Origin: Urinicoccus sp.
GTDB taxonomy: Bacteria > Bacillota > Clostridia > Tissierellales > Peptoniphilaceae
NCBI GenBank assembly: GCA_029983435.1
Contig: JASBZN010000012.1
Coordinates: 1 to 17,170 of the forward strand
Length of the DNA: 17,170 bases
Direction of reading: 5' to 3'
In this document: one piece after another, positions 7,768 to 13,466 of the stretch
Layout: the number at the start of each line of letters is the position of its first letter
Numbering within the stretch: the stretch's first letter is position 1
Notes under the pieces: generated by a model
What the model was told of the DNA's origin: nothing
What the model saw: the letters and a program-made list of their open reading frames with translations, nothing else
Database searches by the model: none
Position numbers and translations under genes: made by a program

Positions 7768-8718
7768 ATGAAGAAATCAATCTTGCTAATTACCCTGGTC
7801 TTGTGTTTAAGCGCCTGTGGCCCCTTAGAAACAGGCTTAGAAAAAGCCAAGGGACTTATTCCCCAGGGAACGAGTCAAAAAGAAAATAAAAAAGAAAATG
7901 TCTTTGAAAAAGTTAAGGAAATCAAAAATGATACACCCTTATCCAAAAGTCAAGTGGGATCTGTCAATGGTGTCGAACTCTACCATGAAGCGGAAAATCA
8001 TCAGTCCGACCCAAGTCTAATGATTGACAATGTTAATAACTTTCAGGGAGGACGCAATCTTGTTGACTTAACAGAACTAGGAGACTATTTGGTAGATTAC
8101 GAGATGGGAGCTACCATGATTCGGGAGCTTATTTTTCAGGATCCAGCTAACCGTTATGAAGGACAAACAGAGCCCATTACTCCAGATGATGAAGACGTAT
8201 CGTATGCTCTTGAGTATTTTAACTACTTAACAGAAATCAACCGGTATCTTTCTAAAGACGATGCTTTTGAAGGAGTAGACCTCTATCCAACCCTTATTTG
8301 GGCAAAAAAATATAAGGGTACAGAGTTAAGAGCCTATTATTTTCGAGAGTACATTGAAGGAGATATTCGGTCCTCTGGTAACCAAGCCCTTGTTGTCATG
8401 GATAAAAACAACCGTCTTGTCCACTACCTGTCTTATGGAAAGAGAAATCCTTTGGCCTTAGAATACAAACCCACTTGGTCCAAAAAAACAGCCATAAATC
8501 ACTTGGTTGAGGAATTGGGAATTATTCTAGGGGGAATTGACGACTATTATGATTTGGAAGATTTTTACTACCAAGTACCAGCCTTTTCCATTACAAAAAC
8601 AACAGACAAACAATACAAGCCCCAATTTACTGGAGAATACCAAGCCCAGTCTGGGAAAAATACGTATGTTGTCTATGCTCGCCATGATGGGGATCATGTC
8701 ACGACAAATGAAGATTAA
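7768..8718 (+). CDS. Lipoprotein of unknown function
   Basis: The N-terminus is a lipoprotein signal: KK, a hydrophobic stretch and lipobox LSAC with Cys17. A Lys/Glu-rich, probably disordered linker runs to about residue 60. A mixed, acidic and Tyr-rich domain follows (about 65-316) that I do not recognise. No catalytic motif stands out, and the many Asp/Glu and Tyr residues are only a general feature of surface domains. The 316-residue product should be tethered to the outer face of the membrane. The ATG is preceded by AGGAGG at 4-5 nt. A weak promoter (TAGTCA, 17 bp, TAAAAT at 7743-7748) may drive it; otherwise it is co-transcribed with the regulator 45 bp upstream. It is the last chromosomal gene before the element. 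Confidence 0.75.
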   Translation: MKKSILLITLVLCLSACGPLETGLEKAKGLIPQGTSQKENKKENVFEKVKEIKNDTPLSKSQVGSVNGVELYHEAENHQSDPSLMIDNVNNFQGGRNLVDLTELGDYLVDYEMGATMIRELIFQDPANRYEGQTEPITPDDEDVSYALEYFNYLTEINRYLSKDDAFEGVDLYPTLIWAKKYKGTELRAYYFREYIEGDIRSSGNQALVVMDKNNRLVHYLSYGKRNPLALEYKPTWSKKTAINHLVEELGIILGGIDDYYDLEDFYYQVPAFSITKTTDKQYKPQFTGEYQAQSGKNTYVVYARHDGDHVTTNED

Positions 8719-8735
8719 AAAAAATAAGCAAAAAA

Positions 8736-8769
8736 GCAGGTACAAGTTGAAAAAGGTACCTGCTTTTTT
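8736..8769 (+). terminator. Rho-independent terminator of the lipoprotein gene
   Basis: GCAGGTAC (8736-8743) pairs with GTACCTGC (8756-8763), flanked by an A tract on the left and six T (8764-8769) on the right, so it may work in both directions. Confidence 0.85.
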
Positions 8770-8803
8770 ATAGGTTAAAAGATAAGAAGACTTAAGAAAA
8801 TAT

Positions 8804-8846
8804 AAAAAATCGTGTTAACTATTGAAAAACAATACCTAACACGATT
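8804..8846 (-). terminator. Terminator of the interrupted tRNA-Thr gene (minus strand)
   Basis: A 10-bp perfect stem (8808-8817 with 8837-8846) contains an inner ATTG/CAAT stem. On the minus strand it ends in a six-T tract (plus-strand A run 8804-8809). It lies 8 bp beyond the tRNA CCA end, exactly where a tRNA terminator is expected. This supports the left flank being the original chromosome. Confidence 0.75.
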
Positions 8847-8854
8847 AAAATACC

Positions 8855-8899
8855 TGGAGCTACCGGGGAGAATCGAACTCCCGACCTGCAGGTTACGAA
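8855..8899 (-). other. attL: 3' fragment of tRNA-Thr (anticodon CGU) left by element integration
   Basis: Read on the minus strand, the sequence is an anticodon loop TTCGTAA (8893-8899; U33 then CGU), the 3' anticodon strand CCTGC, variable loop AGGTC, a perfect T arm GGGAG-TTCGATT-CTCCC (8866-8882), the acceptor 3' strand CGGTAGC, discriminator T and CCA (8855-8857). Nothing upstream provides the 5' half: the base-pairing partner GCAGG, a D arm and a GCTACCG acceptor strand are all absent. The break therefore lies in or near the anticodon loop. This is the classic remnant at one end of an element integrated in a tRNA gene, with the integrase gene next to it. The functional tRNA should be rebuilt at the other end, outside the window. 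Confidence 0.85.
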
Positions 8900-8983
8900 T
8901 CCAGCTTTGATATTTTGTTTAAATTTGCCATGTGCTGTAATGATTGAAAATACTAGCTTACATAGGATGGTTTTTTTGTATTG

Positions 8984-9031
8984 TTGCTATATTTTGTTAT
9001 ATTTGATAGCAAATCCCGCATAAATCCCGCA
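8984..9031. repeat. Direct repeats and inverted repeat next to attL (possible integrase arm sites)
   Basis: AAATCCCGCA occurs twice in tandem with an 11-bp period (9011-9020 and 9022-9031), directly beside the integrase stop codon. Just outside, TTGCTAT (8984-8990) and ATAGCAA (9006-9012) form a 7-bp inverted repeat. Tandem short repeats between int and the core site are typical of tyrosine-integrase arm-binding sites; the assignment is inference. Confidence 0.4.
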
Positions 9032-9033
9032 CG

Positions 9034-10188
9034 TTATAAAGAAATGACTTTTGGTGTTATGACTTTATCCATGATATCTTTTACTTCTTTATCGATATCT
9101 TCTACAGCGTGAATATAGATTTGTGTAGTGGATGGATCAGTGTGTCCTAATCGTTTGGCTATATTAGGTGCAGGGACTCTTTTAGAAGCTAATATCGTAG
9201 CAGCTGTATGACGGAGACCATACCATGTAATGTATCGGATATCATATTTTTGGCAAAAATCTTTATAGAATTCGTTAAAGTGCTTTTCTGTAACAACACC
9301 TCCTTGAGAGTTAGAAAAGACAAATTTGTCTTCCATAGATTGGCCTAAGAATTTCCAAGATTCTTCTTCTTTGTGTTTTTTAAATAAATAAATCAAAAAC
9401 GGGGAAATTTGGAATGTTCGATGATCTCTTGTTTTTGTAGATTTTAGGATGTCTCCTTTTGAAGTTCTGGATATGGATCTATCAATTTGAACAATTCCTT
9501 TCTCTAAATCAATTCTATCCCATGTTAAGCCGTGTAGTTCTCCGGGGCGGATGCCTGTATAAACAGTAAAAATAAAGGCTAAAAAGTGGTAGGTGTCTGA
9601 ATACTTCTGTAGAATAGGAATAATTTGGTTGAGTTCTTTTATGGAATAGAATTTTCTTTTTAAAGGTTCATCTTTCTTTTGTAGTCTAATCCTATCAGCA
9701 GGATTTTTATCAATGATCTCAAGATCAACTGAATAATTTAACATCACTTTTATTGTTGTTAAATAGTGTTTGAGGGTTTTATAGGATAAAGGTTGATTGG
9801 TTTTATCTGAAATTGTTTTTCGCAAGTAGTTTAGATATTTTTCAATATCTGCTTTTTTTATTTCCCTGACCTTTAAGTTTCCAATCTTTTCATAGGTTCT
9901 ATTTTTTAGGAAGTCACGATAAAAATCTTTGGTCCGGACTTCGATATCTGCATTTTCTAAATAATATTCTGCTAATTGTTGAAAGGTGAAGTTATTAAAA
10001 CCATGTATATCAGCTATTTCATCTTCCAAGGCTTCTTCTAGTTCTAAATCAGTTGTAAATAAAAAAACCTTTAAGTCTTTTCCATTAAGATCTGTTTTAA
10101 TGACTTTACTTTTACGATGTCTTTTACCATCTACTGTTTTTTCGACTTCAAATCGATATTTTCCATTTTCTATTTTTCTGTAGGACAT
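9034..10188 (-). CDS. int: Tyrosine-family site-specific integrase
   Basis: This enzyme catalyses integration and excision at the adjacent tRNA-Thr site. The 384 residues show an N-terminal arm-binding region (about 1-60, basic, GKYRFEVEKTVDGKRHRKSK), a SAM-like core-binding domain (about 65-165, TFQQLAEYYL) and a C-terminal catalytic domain (about 175-375). Catalytic residues: Arg214 (TGIRPGEL), Lys252 (STKTRDHR), Arg326 (YGLRHTAAT), His349 (LGHTDPSTT) and nucleophile Tyr358 (IYIHA). The first His of the usual HxxR box is Tyr323 (codon TAT), a departure from most relatives. The ATG is preceded by AGGAGG 7 nt upstream. It reads toward attL, its stop being about 135 bp from the tRNA fragment. 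No xis is adjacent; the HTH_17 gene at 12974 is a possible directionality factor. Confidence 0.95.
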   Translation of the reverse strand: MSYRKIENGKYRFEVEKTVDGKRHRKSKVIKTDLNGKDLKVFLFTTDLELEEALEDEIADIHGFNNFTFQQLAEYYLENADIEVRTKDFYRDFLKNRTYEKIGNLKVREIKKADIEKYLNYLRKTISDKTNQPLSYKTLKHYLTTIKVMLNYSVDLEIIDKNPADRIRLQKKDEPLKRKFYSIKELNQIIPILQKYSDTYHFLAFIFTVYTGIRPGELHGLTWDRIDLEKGIVQIDRSISRTSKGDILKSTKTRDHRTFQISPFLIYLFKKHKEEESWKFLGQSMEDKFVFSNSQGGVVTEKHFNEFYKDFCQKYDIRYITWYGLRHTAATILASKRVPAPNIAKRLGHTDPSTTQIYIHAVEDIDKEVKDIMDKVITPKVISL

Positions 10189-10218
10189 AATTAACCTCCT
10201 TATCTTAAGCGAGGTTTT

Positions 10219-10297
10219 ATGGTATACTTTAGTCAGTGGCCTGGTATACCATACCTTGCTATGCCCCTATCCTGTTGCAGCAGGGTGGGGGCTTTTT
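10219..10297 (+). ncRNA. Possible plus-strand small RNA with its own terminator, antisense to the int leader
   Basis: A -10-like TATACT (10223-10228) has only a weak -35. It sits in a 9-bp inverted repeat, ATGGTATAC (10219-10227) with GTATACCAT (10244-10252). Downstream is a strong terminator structure: 10263-10274 pairs with 10281-10292 (12 bp, two wobbles), followed by TTTTT (10293-10297). No plus-strand gene explains a plus-strand terminator here. A 26-codon frame (ATG 10219) exists, but the start is weakly supported and the product is not like known toxins. The product could be a regulatory RNA, or the structure could act only as a barrier. On the minus strand this segment is the int 5' leader. 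Confidence 0.35.
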
Positions 10298-10339
10298 AGT
10301 TGCTGTATTATGAATTTCTATTCTTGTAATTAATAACGT

Positions 10340-10373
10340 ATCCCCGCTACGGATGAGCGGGGATTGGTTTTTT
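10340..10373 (+). terminator. Second plus-strand terminator, abutting the 3' end of the FxLYD-like gene
   Basis: ATCCCCGCT (10340-10348) pairs perfectly with AGCGGGGAT (10356-10364), followed by TGG and TTTTTT (10368-10373). On the minus strand the hairpin is followed by ACGTTATTAATT, a poor T tract, so termination of the minus-strand gene would be weaker. It probably blocks plus-strand transcription from the segment to its left. Confidence 0.6.
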
Positions 10374-10845
10374 AAAATCCTTCGACTTTAGCATTTTCAA
10401 GATCAAAAGTCATGCCTTCTACATTTTCACCTAGGTACATCGCTTTAAACTTCCATGTTTTTCCAGCACCTAAATCTTGGACGTTATCCATGGCGTCGCC
10501 AAGTTTATTTCCATCTTTGTCATAGCAAGGGAAAGTTACTTGTACATAAGCGCGATCACTCTTTGTGTTATTTTTGATCACGCCGGTAACGTAGGAAGTA
10601 AATTGGTCGCTTTCCACATTTACATCGGAAATTTCATATTTTGCAGGCGCTGCCTCCTCGCTAGAAGTATTGGAAGTGGATTTAACGGTGACATTTTTAT
10701 CTTCGTTACCACCTAAAGCATTTCCAATGATACCAAGGGCGATCAGTGCAATAATTACAATGAACCAAGGACGCTTATAAATCGGTTTTTTCTCTTTCAC
10801 TGTATATTCTTTACCATCTTCTCCAACAATTGTTTTCTTTGACAT
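10372..10845 (-). CDS. Membrane-anchored FxLYD-domain-like protein in the lysogeny module
   Basis: The 157-residue product has a short cytoplasmic N-terminus with a basic stretch (KEKKPIYKRPW) and one membrane helix at about residues 27-43. A Ser/Thr/Ala linker follows, then an extracytoplasmic beta-rich domain (about 70-155). The pattern ISDVNVESDQFTSYVTGVIKNNT, then AYVQVTFPCYDKDGNKLGDA and AGKTWKFKA, is the FxLYD-type pattern for small immunoglobulin-like surface domains. The ATG has AAGGAG about 9 nt upstream. Membrane proteins located between int and the repressor are often lysogenic-conversion or superinfection-exclusion factors; that role here is inference from position. A possible promoter (TTGGAG, 18 bp, GATAAC on the minus strand, about 10932-10903) lies in the 143-bp gap after the protease gene, so it may be expressed in the lysogen. 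Confidence 0.72.
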   Translation of the reverse strand: MSKKTIVGEDGKEYTVKEKKPIYKRPWFIVIIALIALGIIGNALGGNEDKNVTVKSTSNTSSEEAAPAKYEISDVNVESDQFTSYVTGVIKNNTKSDRAYVQVTFPCYDKDGNKLGDAMDNVQDLGAGKTWKFKAMYLGENVEGMTFDLENAKVEGF

Positions 10846-10919
10846 AATTAGGTCTCCTTAAAGATTAGGGTGTCTTTCTTCTACTGTCTTAACAAGTGTT
10901 ATCGTACAATCTATGTAAA

Positions 10920-10935
10920 CTCTCCAACAGGAGAG
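10920..10935 (-). terminator. Small hairpin between the ImmA-like and FxLYD-like genes
   Basis: CTCTCC and GGAGAG form a 6-bp stem with a 4-nt loop on the minus strand, followed by TTTACAT. It is a weak terminator at best, and overlaps the possible -35 of the next gene. The rest of the gap (10846-10988) shows only the ribosome binding site AAGGAG. Confidence 0.3.
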
Positions 10936-10988
10936 AAAAGAACAAACGGCACACATGTTTTTAAAATAAAATGTATGTTCTAACGTGT

Positions 10989-11504
10989 TTAAAAAAATTT
11001 ATTGACCCAAGCTAAATCTTGGTCTAGGTATTTGAGCCGTAAATTATACATCTCTTTACTGACGTTAAACCACTTATATTGTTGACCATCAATATCAAAG
11101 GGTAGCATGGCCTTTGTAATTTGTGGTGTCATTAAAATATTTCTTGCAAAGATATTGGCTTGGTCTTCGGCGATGCCAAAACCTCCACTCATGAGAACAT
11201 CGGATCCAATGAGATCATGATGCTTTAAAATAATGTGGCCAAGCTCATGGGCTAGGGTAAAGGTGGTTCTCCGGGAGTAGATGTCCTTGTTGTAAAAGAT
11301 ATAATATTTTTGTCCTTTACGAACAGAAAATCCATCTTTGGAAATGAAGACTAATTGTTGTGTTGCATCTGTATAGGGAATCAATCCAATTCCAAGGTCT
11401 TTACATAGTTTAAAAGGAGATTGTGGACAGTAGGTCAAGTCTTGGGCCTTGATAAAATCGGCGATGGAGTGATAAAGGGAGTCGTAGGAGTACCATTTAC
11501 TCAT
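10989..11504 (-). CDS. ImmA/IrrE-family zinc metallopeptidase
   Basis: This family cleaves the neighbouring phage or ICE repressor, as ImmA does for ImmR in ICEBs1, and so controls induction. The 171-residue product has the zinc site HELGH (His86, Glu87, His90) in TLAHELGHIILKHH, and a downstream EDQANIFARNILM segment whose Glu113 is the likely third ligand. I chose ATG at 11504: it overlaps the repressor stop (ATGAGTAA), indicating translational coupling, and gives the usual N-terminus. A TTG 33 bp further upstream is a weaker alternative. Leftward operon with the repressor gene. Confidence 0.9.
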   Translation of the reverse strand: MSKWYSYDSLYHSIADFIKAQDLTYCPQSPFKLCKDLGIGLIPYTDATQQLVFISKDGFSVRKGQKYYIFYNKDIYSRRTTFTLAHELGHIILKHHDLIGSDVLMSGGFGIAEDQANIFARNILMTPQITKAMLPFDIDGQQYKWFNVSKEMYNLRLKYLDQDLAWVNKFF

Positions 11505-11838
11505 GATCTTTGCCCTTGTTTTTTTCAAACTGGTCAATCATTTGATTGATGAGTTGAATTTGACTTTTATCTAGGGTGCCAAGCTTTCTGGCTAGGACAA
11601 TAGTTTCTTCATCATCTTGCGGTTGTGAAGATTCTTCACTCAACCCCATTAAGTAGGCTGGAGAAACATCAAAAACGTTAGCAAAATCTAAAATTTGGCT
11701 TTGGGAAATATCTCTCATTCCATTTTCAATCTTATTAATTGTAGAACGACTTTTATAGCCCAATTTGTCTGCTAATTCTTGTTGAGTCATATTATGGAGT
11801 TCTCTTAAATATTTTATACGTTTGTATATATCACTCAT
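11497..11838 (-). CDS. CI-like prophage repressor (XRE-family HTH)
   Basis: The 113-residue protein starts with a helix-turn-helix domain (about residues 5-62): IKYLRELHNMTQQELADKLG, then SRSTINKIENGMRDIS and DFANVFDVSPAYLMG, the standard Cro/CI pattern. The C-terminal ~45 residues are helical and acidic, probably for oligomerisation or for recognition by the ImmA-like protease. There is no LexA-type autocleavage domain, so induction probably depends on the coupled protease. The ATG is preceded by AAAGGAG. It is transcribed leftward from a consensus-like promoter overlapping palindromic operators, and faces the Cro-like gene. Confidence 0.92.
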   Translation of the reverse strand: MSDIYKRIKYLRELHNMTQQELADKLGYKSRSTINKIENGMRDISQSQILDFANVFDVSPAYLMGLSEESSQPQDDEETIVLARKLGTLDKSQIQLINQMIDQFEKNKGKDHE

Positions 11839-11857
11839 TGCTTATCTCCTTTAGTTC

Positions 11858-11943
11858 ATAATACAATACTGTTTCCAAAATGTCAATAAATATTGACTAA
11901 ATTAAAAATATTTGTTGACTATTTAGAAACAACATGATACTAT
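11858..11943. promoter_or_regulatory. Lysogeny switch: divergent promoters with palindromic operators
   Basis: Leftward promoter: TTGACA (plus strand 11881-11886), 17 bp, TATTAT (11858-11863). Rightward promoter: TTGACT (11915-11920), 17 bp, TACTAT (11938-11943). A 16-bp palindrome GTCAATA-AA-TATTGAC (11882-11897) overlaps the leftward -35. A 16-bp segment at 11871-11886 (GTTTCCAAAATGTCAA) recurs inverted at 11915-11930 with 13 of 16 matches, covering one spacer/-35 region on each side. Repressor and Cro-like proteins probably bind these sites to choose between lysogeny and early transcription. Confidence 0.8.
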
Positions 11944-11979
11944 AGTTGTAGACAAAAAAGAAACAACGGAGGTGATAGT

Positions 11980-12186
11980 TTGACTGATACAAAACGTTTA
12001 TTAAAAATCATAGATAATTCGGGACTGAAACGCGTGTATATAGCGGAAAAGCTTGGTATTGACAGATTTTCGCTGTATAAAAAAATTAGGAATGAAACTG
12101 AATTCAAGGCATCAGAGATAAAAAATTTATGTAAGATACTAGATATTACAGATGATAAAACAATAAGCGAAATTTTTTTTAGCTGA
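11980..12186 (+). CDS. Cro-like small HTH regulator
   Basis: This is the first rightward gene opposite the repressor. The 68-residue protein is a single HTH domain: LLKIIDNSGLKRVYIAEKLGI, then DRFSLYKKIRNETEFKASEIKNLCKILDI. The start is TTG at 11980, supported by GGAGGTG 5 nt upstream and by the protein beginning TDTKRLLKII, the normal distance from the first helix. By position and size it should act as the lytic-side antirepressor (Cro). The 5' leader is about 30 nt from the predicted promoter. Confidence 0.85.
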   Translation: MTDTKRLLKIIDNSGLKRVYIAEKLGIDRFSLYKKIRNETEFKASEIKNLCKILDITDDKTISEIFFS

Positions 12187-12189
12187 AAT

Positions 12190-12206
12190 GTTTCCAAAAA
12201 GGAAAC
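12190..12206. promoter_or_regulatory. Candidate third operator, GTTTCC palindrome
   Basis: GTTTCC-AAAAA-GGAAAC is a perfect 6-bp-arm palindrome just after the Cro-like stop codon. Its left ten bases (GTTTCCAAAA) are identical to those at 11871-11880 in the switch region, suggesting the same protein binds both. It could be an auxiliary operator or roadblock. Confidence 0.45.
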
Positions 12207-12229
12207 GAAGAAGAAAGAAAGGGGTGGGG

Positions 12230-12568
12230 ATGGAGAAAATTGATGGAATCATGCTCAATTGTTTCATAAAAGAAAATTTTAAAAGCCATTTAGAGTTTTC
12301 AAGACAAGTAGGGCTTTCTTATTCACACTTATACTACATCTTGAAAGAACACATCCTAGTAAGGGAAGGAACTTTAGAGAAGTTAGATGTAGTGTTAAAA
12401 AAATATGGTGTTTCAATTAATGATTTTGTGTATCCAAAGCCATTGATTATGAACGGAAAGAAAATAGGCCAGATTGATATTTATGACAATGGAGAATTGA
12501 TTTGTTCTATTTCAACAAAAGACATCATTCACAAGGACAAGATAAAAGTAAAGTGTAGACCTTACTAA
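12230..12568 (+). CDS. Second small HTH regulator, XRE-like
   Basis: The start at 12230 follows AAAGGGGTGGGG; an upstream ATG at 12188 would add a highly basic 14-residue extension overlapping the GTTTCC palindrome and is less likely. From 12230 the protein has 112 residues. Residues about 5-65 look like an HTH of the Cro/CI class (NCFIKENFKSHLEFSRQVGL, then SYSHLYYILKEH and LDVVLKKYGVSINDFVYP). The last ~45 residues resemble a small beta domain (KKIGQIDIYDNGELICSIS). It is transcribed after the Cro-like gene, 43 bp downstream. Role unknown; probably a phage early regulator. Confidence 0.7.
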   Translation: MEKIDGIMLNCFIKENFKSHLEFSRQVGLSYSHLYYILKEHILVREGTLEKLDVVLKKYGVSINDFVYPKPLIMNGKKIGQIDIYDNGELICSISTKDIIHKDKIKVKCRPY

Positions 12569-12574
12569 CTAAGA

Positions 12575-12787
12575 TTAGTCTAAGTTGTTATTTGAACTTT
12601 TGTCTGGATTTGAAACTGGAGTTTCTAGGCCATTAATCGTACGGACATGGTAGTTTTGATAGTTTCCGCTTTGTATCTCTTTTACAAATTGGTTTCTCGT
12701 CATATCTTTACCGGTGAAATTGTCGTGAAAATGTGTATTTCTTCCGCTAGGATCTTCGGATGTAACGGAAATTCGTTTTCTGGCTAT
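12575..12787 (-). CDS. Small phage protein of unknown function with an ATA start codon
   Basis: On the minus strand an AAGGAGGTGAT Shine-Dalgarno (plus strand 12791-12801) sits 7 nt before ATA GCC AGA AAA CGA. The open frame runs 70 codons to TAA. An in-frame TAA lies just upstream of the SD, so no ATG, GTG or TTG can start it at the right distance; the first in-frame ATG is at codon 30. The product would begin (M)ARKRISVTSEDPSGRNTHF and contain GKDMTRNQFVKEIQSGNY and a YHVRTINGLETPVSNPD segment ending NNNLD. It resembles small phage proteins of the DUF3892 sort from memory, which I cannot verify. A promoter TTGAGT-17-TATCCT is upstream. It converges with the HTH gene, 6 bp apart. ATA could be a true rare start, or a mutated ATG that silences the gene. 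Confidence 0.6.
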   Translation of the reverse strand: MARKRISVTSEDPSGRNTHFHDNFTGKDMTRNQFVKEIQSGNYQNYHVRTINGLETPVSNPDKSSNNNLD

Positions 12788-12848
12788 AGGATCACCTCCT
12801 TTTTAAGGTGGAGTGAATTCATTTGATTAGTAGGTCTACACTAAATAT

Positions 12849-12877
12849 AGGATAACATCATTCAATTAAAAACTCAA
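12849..12877 (-). promoter_or_regulatory. Predicted promoter of the minus-strand small gene
   Basis: On the minus strand: TTGAGT (12872-12877), 17-bp spacer, TATCCT (12849-12854). The -35 overlaps the left arm of the 13-bp inverted repeat at 12875-12887. Confidence 0.5.
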
Positions 12878-12924
12878 TATATAGTATATATTTTTGAATA
12901 TAATAAAAAACATACTATATATTG
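12875..12924 (+). promoter_or_regulatory. Early rightward promoter framed by a 13-bp inverted repeat
   Basis: CAATATATAGTAT (12875-12887) and ATACTATATATTG (12912-12924) are perfect inverted copies 24 bp apart. Between and over them lies TTGAAT (12894-12899), 18 bp, TATATT (12918-12923), a plausible promoter for the 12974 operon. Because the left arm overlaps the -35 of the leftward promoter and the right arm covers the -10 of the rightward one, a single regulator could control both. Confidence 0.5.
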
Positions 12925-12973
12925 GTTAAAGAGTTAAATGGAAAAGATGGTCTAGGTTTGAAAGGAGGCTTTT

Positions 12974-13228
12974 ATGGATCAAGTTATTGATTTTGGATTG
13001 CTACAAACAATTGACCAAAAGTTAGACAGGCTCATGGCAGAGCTGGATCAAGAAGACAAAGGCAGCGATTGGCCTTTATATATGGATACGACGACGGCGG
13101 CGAAGTATCTGGCGGTATCTTATGACACCATGGCTAGGCTAGGCCGAATTGGAGCTGTCAAGCATAAAAGTGTAGGAAGTAAAAGGATCTATAGAAGAGA
13201 TTGGCTCGATGCTTATATGGAGAGGTGA
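12974..13228 (+). CDS. HTH_17 (excisionase-like) DNA-binding protein
   Basis: The 84-residue protein has an N-terminal helical region (about 1-30, possible coiled coil IDQKLDRLMAELDQE) and a C-terminal MerR-like/HTH_17 domain (about 36-83): YMDTTTAAKYLAVSYDTMARL, then VKHKSVGSKRIYRRDWLDAYM. This fold is used by excisionases and by small phage regulators, and recognises DNA through a winged helix. As the first gene after the early promoter it may be the excisionase for the integrase at 9034, or a regulator of early genes. AAAGGAGG lies 7 nt upstream of the ATG. Confidence 0.78.
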   Translation: MDQVIDFGLLQTIDQKLDRLMAELDQEDKGSDWPLYMDTTTAAKYLAVSYDTMARLGRIGAVKHKSVGSKRIYRRDWLDAYMER

Positions 13229-13232
13229 AAAG

Positions 13233-13466
13233 ATGGTTACAATTTCTAAAGGCATTGTCACTTGGGCCTGGACGGAAGATGGCCGCCCCAAAAGGTGGCT
13301 AAATTTAAAAAAATTTTTTACAAGCTTGGCTATCTTGGCTTTATGTATCTTGGTCTTATATGCTGGCAAAAAGTATTTTGCTTGGCTGGACCTAAGAGAT
13401 CAAATTTTAATGGACAGGGTAGTAGCGTATGAGCAAGAAAAAAGTCCTCAAGTCTGGCAGGACTGA
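13233..13466 (+). CDS. Small single-pass membrane protein, unknown function
   Basis: I chose ATG 13233 because GGAGAGG lies just upstream, inside the end of the HTH_17 gene, and the gap after that stop is only 4 bp. The 77-residue product has a basic N-terminal segment (GRPKRWLNLKKF), one membrane helix at about 29-45 (SLAILALCILVLYAG), then an acidic and charged tail. No family is recognised. Its position among early genes suggests a role in host takeover or superinfection control, which is only a guess. The stop codon sits within a strong hairpin. Confidence 0.6.
   Translation: MVTISKGIVTWAWTEDGRPKRWLNLKKFFTSLAILALCILVLYAGKKYFAWLDLRDQILMDRVVAYEQEKSPQVWQD

Noticed and set aside
8527..8773. 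Frames on both strands at the end of the lipoprotein gene
   Set aside because: Lys/Asn- or Phe-rich products crossing the terminator; no ribosome binding site.
10219..10299. 26-residue plus-strand frame before int as a toxin gene
   Set aside because: The ribosome binding site is weak and close, and the product is not like the hydrophobic type I toxins I know; kept only as a possible small RNA.
11940..12197. Minus-strand frame opposite the Cro-like gene
   Set aside because: It would cross the rightward promoter and the well-supported Cro-like gene, and its hydrophobic, Ser-rich product is typical of antisense shadows.
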